DNA from: JAAFIP01 sp043778205
Lineage (GTDB): Bacteria > Pseudomonadota > Gammaproteobacteria > Burkholderiales > Burkholderiaceae_C
Reading direction: 5' to 3'
DNA: 64,000 nucleotides
NCBI GenBank assembly: GCA_043778205.1
Contig: JAYWGO010000177.1
Span: 1 to 64,000 of the forward strand
The notes beneath the pieces were generated by a model. It ran no database searches and was not told the origin of the DNA. It saw only the letters and a list, made by a program, of their open reading frames with translations. Shown here piece by piece: positions 49,460 to 58,009 of the stretch. How positions within the stretch are numbered: the stretch's first letter is position 1; each line of letters begins with the position of its first letter. The position numbers and the translations under genes are program-made.

Positions 49460-49575
49460 ACGCGGTCAGGTACGCAAAGCTCACTGCCTGTCAGCGCGGG
49501 CTACGCGTTACTTCTTTCTTACGCTTCGTATCTGATACCCATGGTGAGGCGCAGCGTGTCGGCGATAATGCAACC

Positions 49576-50412
49576 ATGTCCGACATCCTCCAAAAAATCG
49601 TAGAAGTAAAACACCAGGAAATCGCAGCGGCGGTCAAAAAAACGCCCTTTGCTGCCATGCGCGCTGATGCAGAAAGCCGGGTGCTGGTGCGCGACTATGT
49701 GGGCGCTATGCGGGCCAAGATTGCAGCGGGGCAGGCGGCTGTGATTGCCGAGGTGAAGAAGGCAAGTCCCTCTAAAGGCGTGCTGCGCGAGGCGTTTTTT
49801 GCCGCCGATATTGCCCAAAGCTATGCCGATGGCAATGCCGAGACCAAGAAGAAAACCGAAGCGCTGGTTAACGCTGCGTGCTTGTCAGTACTTACTGACC
49901 GACAATTTTTCCAAGGCGAGCCTGACTTTTTGCGCCAAGCGCGGGCCAGCTGTCCGCTGCCGGTGTTGCGCAAAGACTTTATGGTCAACCCCTACCAAAT
50001 CTACGAATCGCGGGCCATGGGCGCAGACTGTATTTTGCTGATTGCTGCCTGCCTTGATGATGCGATGATGGCCGATCTGCAGGCCATAGCGCTGGACTTG
50101 GACATGGCGGTGCTGGTGGAGGTGCATGACCGCGCCGAGCTAGCGCGTGCGTTGAAACTGAAAAACGTGCCCCATAAAACCATGCTGGGCATCAATAACC
50201 GCAACCTTAAAACCTTCGAGGTTAGCCTGCAAACTACCTTGGGCATGCTGGCCGATGTGCCAGCCGACACCCTGCTGGTGACCGAAAGCGGCATCACCAG
50301 CCGGGACGATGTGCAAACCCTGCGTGCAGCCGGAGTGCATGCCTTTTTGGTCGGCGAAACTTTCATGCGCGCTGAGGAGCCAGGGCTGGCGCTGGCAGCA
50401 TTGTTTGGCTAA
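49576..50412 (+). CDS. trpC: Indole-3-glycerol phosphate synthase
   Basis: Closes the indole ring in tryptophan synthesis. 278 residues, TIM barrel. Motifs: ILQKIVEVKHQEI, VIAEVKKASPSKGVL, LSVLTDRQFFQGEPDFL, LPVLRKDFMVNPYQIYESRA, LGINNRNLKTFEVSL, LLVTESGITSRDDV and FLVGETFMRA. It is separated from trpD by the pigment cluster yet lies in the same direction and precedes ung, as in several relatives, which suggests trpD-trpC-ung was once contiguous. Confidence 0.97.
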   Translation: MSDILQKIVEVKHQEIAAAVKKTPFAAMRADAESRVLVRDYVGAMRAKIAAGQAAVIAEVKKASPSKGVLREAFFAADIAQSYADGNAETKKKTEALVNAACLSVLTDRQFFQGEPDFLRQARASCPLPVLRKDFMVNPYQIYESRAMGADCILLIAACLDDAMMADLQAIALDLDMAVLVEVHDRAELARALKLKNVPHKTMLGINNRNLKTFEVSLQTTLGMLADVPADTLLVTESGITSRDDVQTLRAAGVHAFLVGETFMRAEEPGLALAALFG

Positions 50413-50455
50413 GTAGGGTGGCTGTACAAAACCTTAACTACCCAACAATACTCCT

Positions 50456-50500
50456 ATTTTCATAGCTGCTTGTGCAGCATTTCCTTGGGACAGAGGCCGA
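50456..50500 (+). repeat. Dispersed repeat copy 9, containing the ung start
   Basis: Reads TTTTCATAGCTGCTTGTGCA then GCATTTCCTTGGGACAGAGG. The GTG of GCTTGTGCAGC is the first usable start of the ung frame, so the protein begins MQHFLG, the same six residues as CinA. Confidence 0.92.
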
Positions 50501-51272
50501 TTTGACTCTTAATTTGTTCGGTGAAGACACTGGCCATAGCACCAGCGCCCAGGCAGTGCAGTGCCTGCAAAGCTGGCAGCCCAGCGCGTGGCCAGTGGCC
50601 GCCGACTGGCAGCCACTGGTGGGCCAGTTTGCCGCCAGCAGCGCCTGCGCTGCGCTGGGCCAGTACCTGCAGCAGCGCCTGGCTGCGGGTGCCACCATCT
50701 ACCCGGCGCAGCCCCTGCGCGCTTTGGCGCTGACTGCGCTGGCAGATGTGCGGGTGGTTATCCTGGGGCAAGACCCTTACCATGGCCCCGGCCAGGCTGA
50801 AGGGCTGGCCTTCTCGGTAGCGCAAGGGGTCAAAATACCGCCCAGTTTGCGCAATATCTTTAAAGAACTGCAGCGCGACCTGGGCTTGCCGCCCCCCCGC
50901 CACGGCAGCCTGCACCGCTGGGCCCAGCAAGGTGTGCTGCTGCTGAACACCACCCTTACCGTAGAAGATGCCCAGCCCGCAGCCCATGCCAAGCAGGGTT
51001 GGCAGGTACTTACTGACGCAGTTATCCAAGCCTGCGCTCAAAAAACCAGCCCTGTCGTATTTTTGCTGTGGGGCAGCCACGCACAGGCCAAGCTGCCTTT
51101 GGTGGCCATGCACAACCACAATGCACGCCATACCGTGCTGACAGCCAACCACCCTTCGCCACTGTCCGCCCTGCGCCCGCCCGCGCCATTTATGGGCTGC
51201 GGGCATTTCAGTGCGGCGCGGGCGGCCGTAGCGCGCAGTGATGCTGCCGCCGCCAGTACGCTATTTATTTAA
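50472..51272 (+). CDS. ung: Uracil-DNA glycosylase
   Basis: Excises uracil from DNA in base excision repair. 266 residues. Motifs: VVILGQDPYHGPGQAEGLAF (catalytic Asp), PSLRNIFKELQRDLG, HGSLHRWAQQGVLLLNTTLT, VFLLWGSHAQ and NHPSPLSALR (catalytic His). The GTG at 50472 lies in a dispersed repeat and no clear Shine-Dalgarno sequence precedes it; TTG codons 10 and 14 residues in are alternatives that would fall outside the repeat. The stop codon TAA lies in the next repeat copy, so both ends of the gene are formed by copies in the same orientation. Confidence 0.95.
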   Translation: MQHFLGTEADLTLNLFGEDTGHSTSAQAVQCLQSWQPSAWPVAADWQPLVGQFAASSACAALGQYLQQRLAAGATIYPAQPLRALALTALADVRVVILGQDPYHGPGQAEGLAFSVAQGVKIPPSLRNIFKELQRDLGLPPPRHGSLHRWAQQGVLLLNTTLTVEDAQPAAHAKQGWQVLTDAVIQACAQKTSPVVFLLWGSHAQAKLPLVAMHNHNARHTVLTANHPSPLSALRPPAPFMGCGHFSAARAAVARSDAAAASTLFI

Positions 51273-51314
51273 TAGCTGCTTGTGCAGCATTTCCTTGGGC
51301 CATAGGGCTAAAAT
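51261..51314 (+). repeat. Dispersed repeat copy 10, containing the ung stop codon
   Basis: Reads CTATTTATTTAATAGCTGCT then TGTGCAGCATTTCCTTGGGC and CATAGGGCTAAAATG. The TAA at 51270-51272 ends ung. This is one of the best matches to the family consensus. Confidence 0.95.
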
Positions 51315-51610
51315 GCTTAAAAAACTGGTTGTAAAGGCCCGTAGAGCGTTAGTGAAAAGTGTTTCAGCACGCCCAGCCGGCGCCACAGGTTCCAATCTTC
51401 TTCTGCTACGGCTACGGACAAGCGTGTTTGGTAACACTAAATACCATCAAATTAGTGAAATCCCTAGGCCAGAGCTGCAAATTAGTACCATGCCTCGCAG
51501 TTTAAATACCATCATTGGCTTGCTAAAAGCCTATTCTTAGACCCAGCAACGGTGCGGCTTTGCAGCGTTGTAAATTTCTTAACCCAACGTCTAGCTCTAG
51601 GAGACATCGA
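51315..51610 (+). promoter_or_regulatory. Upstream region of the polyol operon with an inverted repeat
   Basis: The 296-bp stretch before smoE has no convincing gene. It contains the inverted repeat CACTAA (51435-51440) and TTAGTG (51452-51457) with an 11-bp spacer. This is a candidate operator, possibly for the AraC-type regulator encoded at the end of the operon. AGGAGA at 51599-51604 is the smoE ribosome binding site. Confidence 0.4.
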
Positions 51611-52918
51611 ATGAAATTCAAATCCACCCTTGTGTGCGCAGCAGTACTGGCTCTTTCGGGCGCAACTTACGCTGCTACAGAACTCGTCGTAGCCACCGTC
51701 AACAACGGCCACATGATCGAGATGCAAAAACAGACCAAGAACTTTGAAGCGGCCAACCCCGACATCAAAGTGAAATGGGTCACCTTGGAAGAAGGCGTAC
51801 TGCGCCAGCGCGTTACCACCGACATCGCCACCAAAGGCGGCCAGTTTGATGTGATGACCATCGGTATGTACGAAACCCCGATTTGGGGCAAAAAAGGCTG
51901 GCTGCAAGAGCTCAAGACCGATGCCGCTTACGACGCTGATGACATATTGCCCGCCATGCGCGGTGGCCTGTCAGTGGATGGCAAAATGTACGCCGCACCT
52001 TTCTACGGCGAAAGCTCGATGCTGATGTACCGCAAAGACCTGGCTGACAAAGCAGGCGTGCAAGTGCCGGACCGCCCTACTTGGACACAAATCAAAGACC
52101 TGGCCGCTAAAATTCACGACCCTAAAAATGGTGTCTACGGCATTTGCTTGCGCGGCAAGCCGGGCTGGGGCGACAACATGGCTTTCTTGACCACCTTGGT
52201 CAACACCAACGGCGGCCAGTGGTTTGACATGGGCTGGAAGCCACAGTTGGAATCCAAGCCATGGAAAGACTCCATCAATTTCTACGTGGACCTGCTCACC
52301 AAGTACGGCCCTCCAGGCTCTGCAGCCAACAGCTTTAACGAAATTTTGGCACTCTACAACGAAGGCAAATGCGGCATGTGGATCGATGCCACCATCGCAG
52401 CCTCTTTTATTACCGACCCAAAGCAGTCCAAAGTAGCTGACAAAGTAGCTTTTGCACAAGCACCTACCGCCGTTACGCCCAAAGGCGCTAACTGGCTCTG
52501 GGCCTGGGCGCTGGCCATACCTGCGGGCACCAAAAACGCAGACGCAGCGCAAAAGTTCATCACCTGGGCTACCTCTAAAGAGTACATCAACTTAGTGGGC
52601 AACAGTGTTGGCTGGGGCTCTGTGCCCACCGGTACACGCAAAAGCACCTACGCTAACCCCAAGTTCATAAGTGCAGCCAAGTTCGCATCTGCAGAGCGTA
52701 CGGCCATCGACACTGCCAACCCTAGCGACAGCACCTTGCCTAAGTCACCCTACGTGGGCGTTCAGTTTGCCGCTATTCCTGAGTTTCAGGCCATTGGCGC
52801 AGCAGTAGGCCAAGAGATGACCGCCGCTTTGGCAGGCAAGAAAACAGTAGACGCTGCCCTCAAAGCAGCGCAAGTGATCGCCGAGCGCGAAATGAAAAAA
52901 GGCGGCTACTACAAGTAA
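51611..52918 (+). CDS. smoE: Sugar alcohol ABC transporter, periplasmic binding protein (SmoE-like)
   Basis: 435 residues with a signal peptide (KFKSTLVCAAVLALSGATYA). The mature chain is a family 1 extracellular solute-binding protein: ELVVATVNNGHMIEMQKQTK, FDVMTIGMYETPIWGKKGWL and AQKFITWATSKEYINLVGNS. It is closest to the sorbitol/mannitol binding proteins (SmoE, MtlE) by its length and operon context; the precise polyol cannot be read by eye. AGGAGA precedes the ATG. It is followed by a strong hairpin and then the permease genes. Confidence 0.9.
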   Translation: MKFKSTLVCAAVLALSGATYAATELVVATVNNGHMIEMQKQTKNFEAANPDIKVKWVTLEEGVLRQRVTTDIATKGGQFDVMTIGMYETPIWGKKGWLQELKTDAAYDADDILPAMRGGLSVDGKMYAAPFYGESSMLMYRKDLADKAGVQVPDRPTWTQIKDLAAKIHDPKNGVYGICLRGKPGWGDNMAFLTTLVNTNGGQWFDMGWKPQLESKPWKDSINFYVDLLTKYGPPGSAANSFNEILALYNEGKCGMWIDATIAASFITDPKQSKVADKVAFAQAPTAVTPKGANWLWAWALAIPAGTKNADAAQKFITWATSKEYINLVGNSVGWGSVPTGTRKSTYANPKFISAAKFASAERTAIDTANPSDSTLPKSPYVGVQFAAIPEFQAIGAAVGQEMTAALAGKKTVDAALKAAQVIAEREMKKGGYYK

Positions 52919-52962
52919 TTTCTGAAAAGTGAGTTTGACATACGTCCGTTAAAGGATGGCTT

Positions 52963-53000
52963 ACCCGGAGCCACTTGCCCCAAGTGGCTCCGGGTCTTTT
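52963..53000 (+). terminator. Perfect 15-bp hairpin with short T-run between smoE and smoF
   Basis: ACCCGGAGCCACTTG (52963-52977), loop CCC, then CAAGTGGCTCCGGGT (52981-52995), followed by CTTTT. As an intrinsic terminator or mRNA-stabilising hairpin it would give more binding protein than permease, as known for many ABC operons (for example malE-malF). Confidence 0.85.
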
Positions 53001-53013
53001 AGGGTCTACCAGA

Positions 53014-53874
53014 GTGAAAAATAGATTAATCCCGCGCCTGCTATTGACCCCGGCCGTTCTGACGCTGTTCTTATGGATGATTGTTCCCTTGGTAATGACG
53101 CTGTATTTCTCGGTCATTCGGTACAACCTCATGCAGCCAGAGCAAGTGGGTTTTGTAGGGCTGGAGAATTTTCAGTACTTTGTCACTGACCCGTCTTTTT
53201 GGACCTCAGTTACCAACACGGTCTTGCTCTTAGGCAGTGTGATTGTGATTACCGTGGTGCTAGGCATTGGCCTGGCGTTGTTGATCGACGAGCCTTTTGC
53301 AGGCCGCAACATCGTGCGCATGTTGCTAATTTCCCCATTTTTCGTCATGCCCACAGTCAATGCCTTGCTGTGGAAGCACATGATGATGAACCCCATATAC
53401 GGTGTTTTAGCCCAGGTATGGATATTTTTTGGTGCCACACCCGTGGACTGGCAGACGGACTGGCCCTTGCTCAGCGTCATCATCATGATTGCTTGGCAAT
53501 GGCTGCCGTTTGCAACCCTTATTTTTATGACGGCACTGCAGTCGCTGAACCGCGAACAGCTTGAAGCATCGCGCATGGACGGCGCAACCTACCTGCAGCA
53601 AGTGCGCTACATGTATTTGCCACACCTTGGCCGCTCGGTGGCTGTGGTGATCATGATTGAAATGATATTTTTGATCAGTGTGTTTGCGGAGATTTTTATA
53701 ACCACTGGTGGCGGCCCAGGCGATGCCAGCACCAACATGGCGTTTTTAATATTTAAGCAGGCCTTGCTAAATTTTGATGCCGGCGTGGCCTCCGCAGGGG
53801 CACTTTTCGCAGTAATTTTGGCCAACATTGCGGCGGTATTTTTGATTCGCATGGTCGGTAAAAACTTGGACTAA
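53014..53874 (+). CDS. smoF: Polyol ABC transporter permease (SmoF-like)
   Basis: 286 residues, six hydrophobic helices. The permease coupling motif EASRMDGATYLQQVRYMYLP (EAA loop) is present, with the N-terminal LIPRLLLTPAVLTLFLWMIV typical of MalF-type sugar permeases. The GTG at 53014 (VKNRLIPRLLL) is the chosen start; the frame is open through the hairpin upstream. Works with SmoG and SmoK. Confidence 0.92.
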   Translation: MKNRLIPRLLLTPAVLTLFLWMIVPLVMTLYFSVIRYNLMQPEQVGFVGLENFQYFVTDPSFWTSVTNTVLLLGSVIVITVVLGIGLALLIDEPFAGRNIVRMLLISPFFVMPTVNALLWKHMMMNPIYGVLAQVWIFFGATPVDWQTDWPLLSVIIMIAWQWLPFATLIFMTALQSLNREQLEASRMDGATYLQQVRYMYLPHLGRSVAVVIMIEMIFLISVFAEIFITTGGGPGDASTNMAFLIFKQALLNFDAGVASAGALFAVILANIAAVFLIRMVGKNLD

Positions 53875-53878
53875 CACC

Positions 53879-54715
53879 ATGAGAGTACCCACAAAGCAAA
53901 AAATTCGACCAGGTAATGTGCTGCGCATAAGCGCGGCCTGGCTGGTCACTCTGGTGCTATTTTTTCCATTGGGATGGTTATTTTTAACCGCGTTTAAAAC
54001 CGAGCTGCAGGCTATTTCAGTACCTCCGTTGGTGTTGTTTACCCCCACCTTGGAGAATTTTCACGAGGTGCAAGAACGCAGCGACTACATGCAATACGCC
54101 CTGAATTCGCTGATTACCAGCGTAGTGTCCACCTTGCTAGGTTTGGCCATTGCGGCGCCTGCAGCGTATTCCATGGCATTTTTCAGCACCAGGCGAACGC
54201 GGGATATTTTGATGTGGATGTTGTCTACCAAAATGATGCCCGCTGTGGGTGCCTTGGTGCCTATTTATGTGTTGGCGCAAAAGAGCTCTTTGCTGGACAC
54301 ACGGCTTGGCTTGATCATCATCTTCACACTGTCTAACCTGCCCATCATGGTGTGGATGCTGTACTCACACTTTAAAGACATACCTGGCGAAATCTTAGAG
54401 GCTACGCGCATGGACGGCGCTACGCTGTGGCAAGAGTTCACGCGTGTTCTACTGCCGCTGTCCTTAGGTGGCTTCGCCTCTACCGGGCTACTGTGCTTGG
54501 TGCTGAGCTGGAATGAGGCATTTTGGTCGCTCAACCTGAGTGCGGCCAAAGCCGGCACGCTGGCCACCCTGATCGCCTCGTACTCAAGCCCTGAGGGTTT
54601 ATTTTGGGCCAAGCTGTCAGCAGCGTCGCTCATGGCCATTGCGCCGATTGTGGTTTTTGGTTGGTTCAGCCAAAAGCAACTGGTGCAGGGCCTGACCTTT
54701 GGCGCTGTCAAATAA
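53879..54715 (+). CDS. smoG: Polyol ABC transporter permease (SmoG-like)
   Basis: 278 residues, six hydrophobic helices. EATRMDGATLWQEFTRVLLP is the EAA loop that docks on the ATPase; FPLGWLFLTAFKTELQAIS is the MalG-type N-terminus. Begins 4 bp after smoF. Confidence 0.93.
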   Translation: MRVPTKQKIRPGNVLRISAAWLVTLVLFFPLGWLFLTAFKTELQAISVPPLVLFTPTLENFHEVQERSDYMQYALNSLITSVVSTLLGLAIAAPAAYSMAFFSTRRTRDILMWMLSTKMMPAVGALVPIYVLAQKSSLLDTRLGLIIIFTLSNLPIMVWMLYSHFKDIPGEILEATRMDGATLWQEFTRVLLPLSLGGFASTGLLCLVLSWNEAFWSLNLSAAKAGTLATLIASYSSPEGLFWAKLSAASLMAIAPIVVFGWFSQKQLVQGLTFGAVK

Positions 54716-54741
54716 TTTAAAAATAAGATTAGGAATATCCC

Positions 54742-55800
54742 ATGGCCTTCTTACAGCTTAACGGCGTGGAAAAATATTTTGGTGATGCCCATGTCATTCG
54801 GGGCATTGACTTGCAAATCAAAGCGGGTGAATTTATTGTCTTTGTGGGGCCCTCAGGCTGCGGCAAGTCAACCCTGCTGCGCTTGATTGCAGGGCTAGAG
54901 TCTGTTGATGCTGGCGCTATCGTGTTAGATGGCCGTGACATTACGCAGGAGGCCTCGTCTAAACGCGATTTGGCCATGGTGTTTCAAAGCTATGCGCTGT
55001 ACCCGCACATGAGTGTGTACGAGAATATGAGCTTTGCCTTGAGCTTAGCCAAGGTGGACGAGAAAATTATCCGCGAGAAAGTGGAGCGTGCAGCCAGCAT
55101 CTTAGACCTCACCCCCTACCTTGCGCGCACACCCAAAGATTTATCGGGCGGCCAGCGCCAACGTGTGGCCATTGGCAGGGCGATAGTGCGCGAGCCCAAG
55201 GTGTTTTTGTTTGACGAGCCCTTGTCTAACCTGGACGCAGCGCTGCGCGGCCAAACGCGCGTCGAAATCGCCAACCTGCACCGCGCGCTGGGTGCCACCA
55301 CGATTTATGTAACCCACGACCAGGTGGAAGCTATGACGCTGGCTGACCGCGTGGTGGTTTTGCGCGATGGGCAAATTGAACAGGTGGGCACCCCGCTTGA
55401 GCTGTATGACCGTCCGGCCAACCAGTTTGTAGCGCAATTCATTGGCACACCGCGCATGAATGTGCTGGCTTTCAAAGATATTGAGCCTTTACTAGGAGCA
55501 CTGAATTTGCCAAGCAACGAAGCGGGGTTTATAGGGCTGCGGCCAGAGAGCGTAACGGTTGTGCAGGCAGGCACTGGTCAGCTGCAGGCCAAGATTGAGA
55601 TCATTGAATCCCTGGGTGCGGAAACCTTGATTTATGTGCGCACGCCATCAGGCGTTCAGCTGGTGGCACGCCAGACGGCCCGCACCCAACTGCGTGTGGG
55701 TGACGCTGCGGGGGTGCAGATAGACATGGCGCAGGTGCATGTTTTCAGTGACACAGGGCGCGTACAAAGATCTCCCTCCCTTACCGTTTCAAAAGGTTAA
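54742..55800 (+). CDS. smoK: Polyol ABC transporter ATP-binding protein (SmoK/MalK-like)
   Basis: 352 residues. Walker A FVGPSGCGKSTLLRLIAGLE, Q-loop MVFQSYALYPHMSVYENM, signature LSGGQRQRVAIGRAIVREP, Walker B VFLFDEPLSNLDAALR and the switch His in YVTHDQVEAM. The C-terminal regulatory TOBE/MalK-like domain (IGLRPESVTVV) is present. AGGA precedes the ATG. Ends 8 bp before the dehydrogenase start. Confidence 0.95.
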   Translation: MAFLQLNGVEKYFGDAHVIRGIDLQIKAGEFIVFVGPSGCGKSTLLRLIAGLESVDAGAIVLDGRDITQEASSKRDLAMVFQSYALYPHMSVYENMSFALSLAKVDEKIIREKVERAASILDLTPYLARTPKDLSGGQRQRVAIGRAIVREPKVFLFDEPLSNLDAALRGQTRVEIANLHRALGATTIYVTHDQVEAMTLADRVVVLRDGQIEQVGTPLELYDRPANQFVAQFIGTPRMNVLAFKDIEPLLGALNLPSNEAGFIGLRPESVTVVQAGTGQLQAKIEIIESLGAETLIYVRTPSGVQLVARQTARTQLRVGDAAGVQIDMAQVHVFSDTGRVQRSPSLTVSKG

Positions 55801-55807
55801 TCCGCAG

Positions 55808-57208
55808 ATGACTTCTTCTTTGACATACTGCATGCTGCATTTGGGTCTAGGCTCTTTCCATCGTGCGCACCAAGCTGTGTACATGCACCAACTTCAGCAA
55901 ACGGGTGACCGCAGCTGGGCATTAGCGGGGGGCAACATTCGCCCAGACCTGGACGGCAGCATTGCCGCGTTGCTAAAGCAGAGCGGTGCTTACACGCTAG
56001 AGACAGTCACTCCCCAGGGCGAGCACAGCTATTTGCGGGTGGAATCTGTCCACACCGTGGTGCCATATGAACTAGGCATCCCCCAGCTACTGCGCATAGG
56101 CGCGGATGCCGATACCAGAATAATCTCGTTCACGGTGACCGAGGCGGGCTATTACCTGGACGCAAAAAACCGTATCAACATCAGCGCTGTTGACATTGCA
56201 AATGATCTGCTAGCTGCTGGCCTGCAGCGCGCAGGGCAAACCATTTACGGTGCATTGACGGCCATATTGCGCCTGCGCATGCTGCACAAATCTGGCCCTG
56301 TAACGCTGCTAAATTGTGACAACTTAAGGCATAACGGCGACCTTGCACGCGATGGACTTTTGCAGTTTATAGAGCTGATGGAAGATACCGAGTTGTACCG
56401 CTGGGTACAAGCTAACACCACCTGCCCTAATGCGATGGTAGACCGCATTACGCCGCGCCCCACAGCCGATGTAGCTTTGCGCGTGAAGGCCGCAACGAGC
56501 TGGGACGACCAGGCCGCGTTGATGGGCGAGAGCTTTATACAGTGGGTGATGGAAGACAACTTTATTGCGGGACGGCCCGCATGGGAGAAGGTGGGCGTAG
56601 AGATGGTCGAATCCGTTGCGCCTTACGAAGAGGCCAAAATTCGCCTGCTCAATGCCACGCACAGTTGCATTGCCTGGGCCGGCACATTGCAGGGCTATAC
56701 CTACATCCATGAAGGCAGCTTGGACACTGTCATTCGCCAGTTTGCTTACGACTATGTGACTAACGACACGATTCCTGTGCTGCTGCCAAGTCCGCTGGAT
56801 TTGGCGGCCTACCGCGACACCGTGCTGGACCGGTTCGCTAACCCTGCCATTGCCGATACCAACCAGCGTGTAGCAATGGACGGGTTTTCTAAAATTCCCG
56901 GTTTTATTGCGCCCACCATCCGCGAGCGCCTAGCGCGTAGCGCGCCGATCGACAGCGTGGCCATGTTGCCCGCGCTGTTTTTGGCCTACCTGCAGCAGTG
57001 GCATCGCCAAGCCATCCCCTACACCTACCAAGACCAGGCTATGAACCCCCAACAGGCCCATAGCATCTGCGAGGCTACAGACCCAGTAGAGGCTTTTTGC
57101 CATAACGCAGTGCTGTGGGGCGATTTACAGGCCAACCCACATTTGATTGCAGCAATGCAAAAAGCCTACCAAAGAGTTGAACACTTTATGAAAGTACACA
57201 CCCAATGA
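55808..57208 (+). CDS. dalD: Polyol dehydrogenase, DalD/MtlK type (mannitol dehydrogenase family)
   Basis: 466 residues, long-chain NAD-dependent polyol dehydrogenase of the mannitol/arabinitol/fructuronate family. The N-terminal MLHLGLGSFHRAHQAVYMHQ contains the Rossmann loop and the family signature FHRAHQ. ALAGGNIRPD and LETVTPQGEHSYLRVESVHT resemble D-arabinitol 4-dehydrogenase (DalD) more than mannitol 2-dehydrogenase, but that is by eye. Active-site part MVDRITPRPT then KIRLLNATHSCIAWAG (Lys in K..LLN, His) is present. Overlaps smoS by four bases. Confidence 0.85.
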   Translation: MTSSLTYCMLHLGLGSFHRAHQAVYMHQLQQTGDRSWALAGGNIRPDLDGSIAALLKQSGAYTLETVTPQGEHSYLRVESVHTVVPYELGIPQLLRIGADADTRIISFTVTEAGYYLDAKNRINISAVDIANDLLAAGLQRAGQTIYGALTAILRLRMLHKSGPVTLLNCDNLRHNGDLARDGLLQFIELMEDTELYRWVQANTTCPNAMVDRITPRPTADVALRVKAATSWDDQAALMGESFIQWVMEDNFIAGRPAWEKVGVEMVESVAPYEEAKIRLLNATHSCIAWAGTLQGYTYIHEGSLDTVIRQFAYDYVTNDTIPVLLPSPLDLAAYRDTVLDRFANPAIADTNQRVAMDGFSKIPGFIAPTIRERLARSAPIDSVAMLPALFLAYLQQWHRQAIPYTYQDQAMNPQQAHSICEATDPVEAFCHNAVLWGDLQANPHLIAAMQKAYQRVEHFMKVHTQ

Positions 57209-57990
57209 GCACCCGCCTAGCCCAACGCCACGCTTTGCTTACTGGGGCCAATGGCGGCATTGGCCTGGCCGTGGCGGCGGCCTACGCGGCGCAAGGGGCA
57301 AGTTGCACGGTAGCCGACATAGCCGCCGCGCCCTCTGAGCGCCTGGGTGCACTGATGGCCCAGTGGCCTGGCCGTATTGCCTATGTCCAGGCCGACATTA
57401 CACAGTCTGCACAGATTGAGGCCTTGCTAGCAACTGCGGTGCATAAGCTGGGGCCCATCCACGTGCTGTTTAACAACGCCGCTGTGTTTGACCTGGCGCC
57501 GTTGCTGGAAAGCGACGAGGCTATGTACGACAAACTTTTTGCCGTCAACGTGAAGGGCATGTTTTTTGTGATGCAAAAGGTACTGGCCCATATGGTGCAG
57601 TACCAGGTGCAGGGCAGCGTGATCAATATGGCATCGCAGGCAGGTAGGCGCGGCGAGGCTTTGGTGGCGCACTACTGCGCTACCAAAGCTGCCGTTATCA
57701 GCTACACCCAGTCAGCGGCGCTGGCCATGGCCCCGCACAAGATTCGGGTAAACGCGATATCTCCGGGCGTGATTGACACCCCGATGTGGAAGCACGTGGA
57801 CTCCCTGTTTGCCAAATACGAAAATTTACCGCTGGGTGAAAAGAAAAGGCAAGTTGGCCTGGCCGTACCGCTGGGCTACATGGGTTCCCCAGACGACGTA
57901 GCCGGTGCTGCTGTATTTTTAGCCAGCCCAGAGGCTTCTTACATCACGGCGCAAACCCTCAATGTCGATGGTGGTTGCGTGATGAGCTAA
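57205..57990 (+). CDS. smoS: Sorbitol/L-iditol 2-dehydrogenase (SDR, SmoS-like)
   Basis: 261 residues, classical SDR. LLTGANGGIGLAVAAAYA, NNAA, catalytic YCATKAAV, and the C-terminal block DTPMWKHVDSLFAKYENLPL then GEKKRQVGLAVPLGYMGSPD closely follow Rhodobacter SmoS, which oxidises sorbitol to fructose. NVDGG near the end is standard. Overlaps the upstream dehydrogenase by four bases, so the two enzymes are co-expressed. Confidence 0.92.
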   Translation: MSTRLAQRHALLTGANGGIGLAVAAAYAAQGASCTVADIAAAPSERLGALMAQWPGRIAYVQADITQSAQIEALLATAVHKLGPIHVLFNNAAVFDLAPLLESDEAMYDKLFAVNVKGMFFVMQKVLAHMVQYQVQGSVINMASQAGRRGEALVAHYCATKAAVISYTQSAALAMAPHKIRVNAISPGVIDTPMWKHVDSLFAKYENLPLGEKKRQVGLAVPLGYMGSPDDVAGAAVFLASPEASYITAQTLNVDGGCVMS

Positions 57991-58009
57991 CCGCTGTGCA
58001 CAATAGCGT

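Noticed and set aside
51238..51540. Possible 100-codon gene after ung
   Set aside because: Begins inside the ung end and repeat copy 10, has no ribosome binding site and no family; treated as upstream region of smoE.
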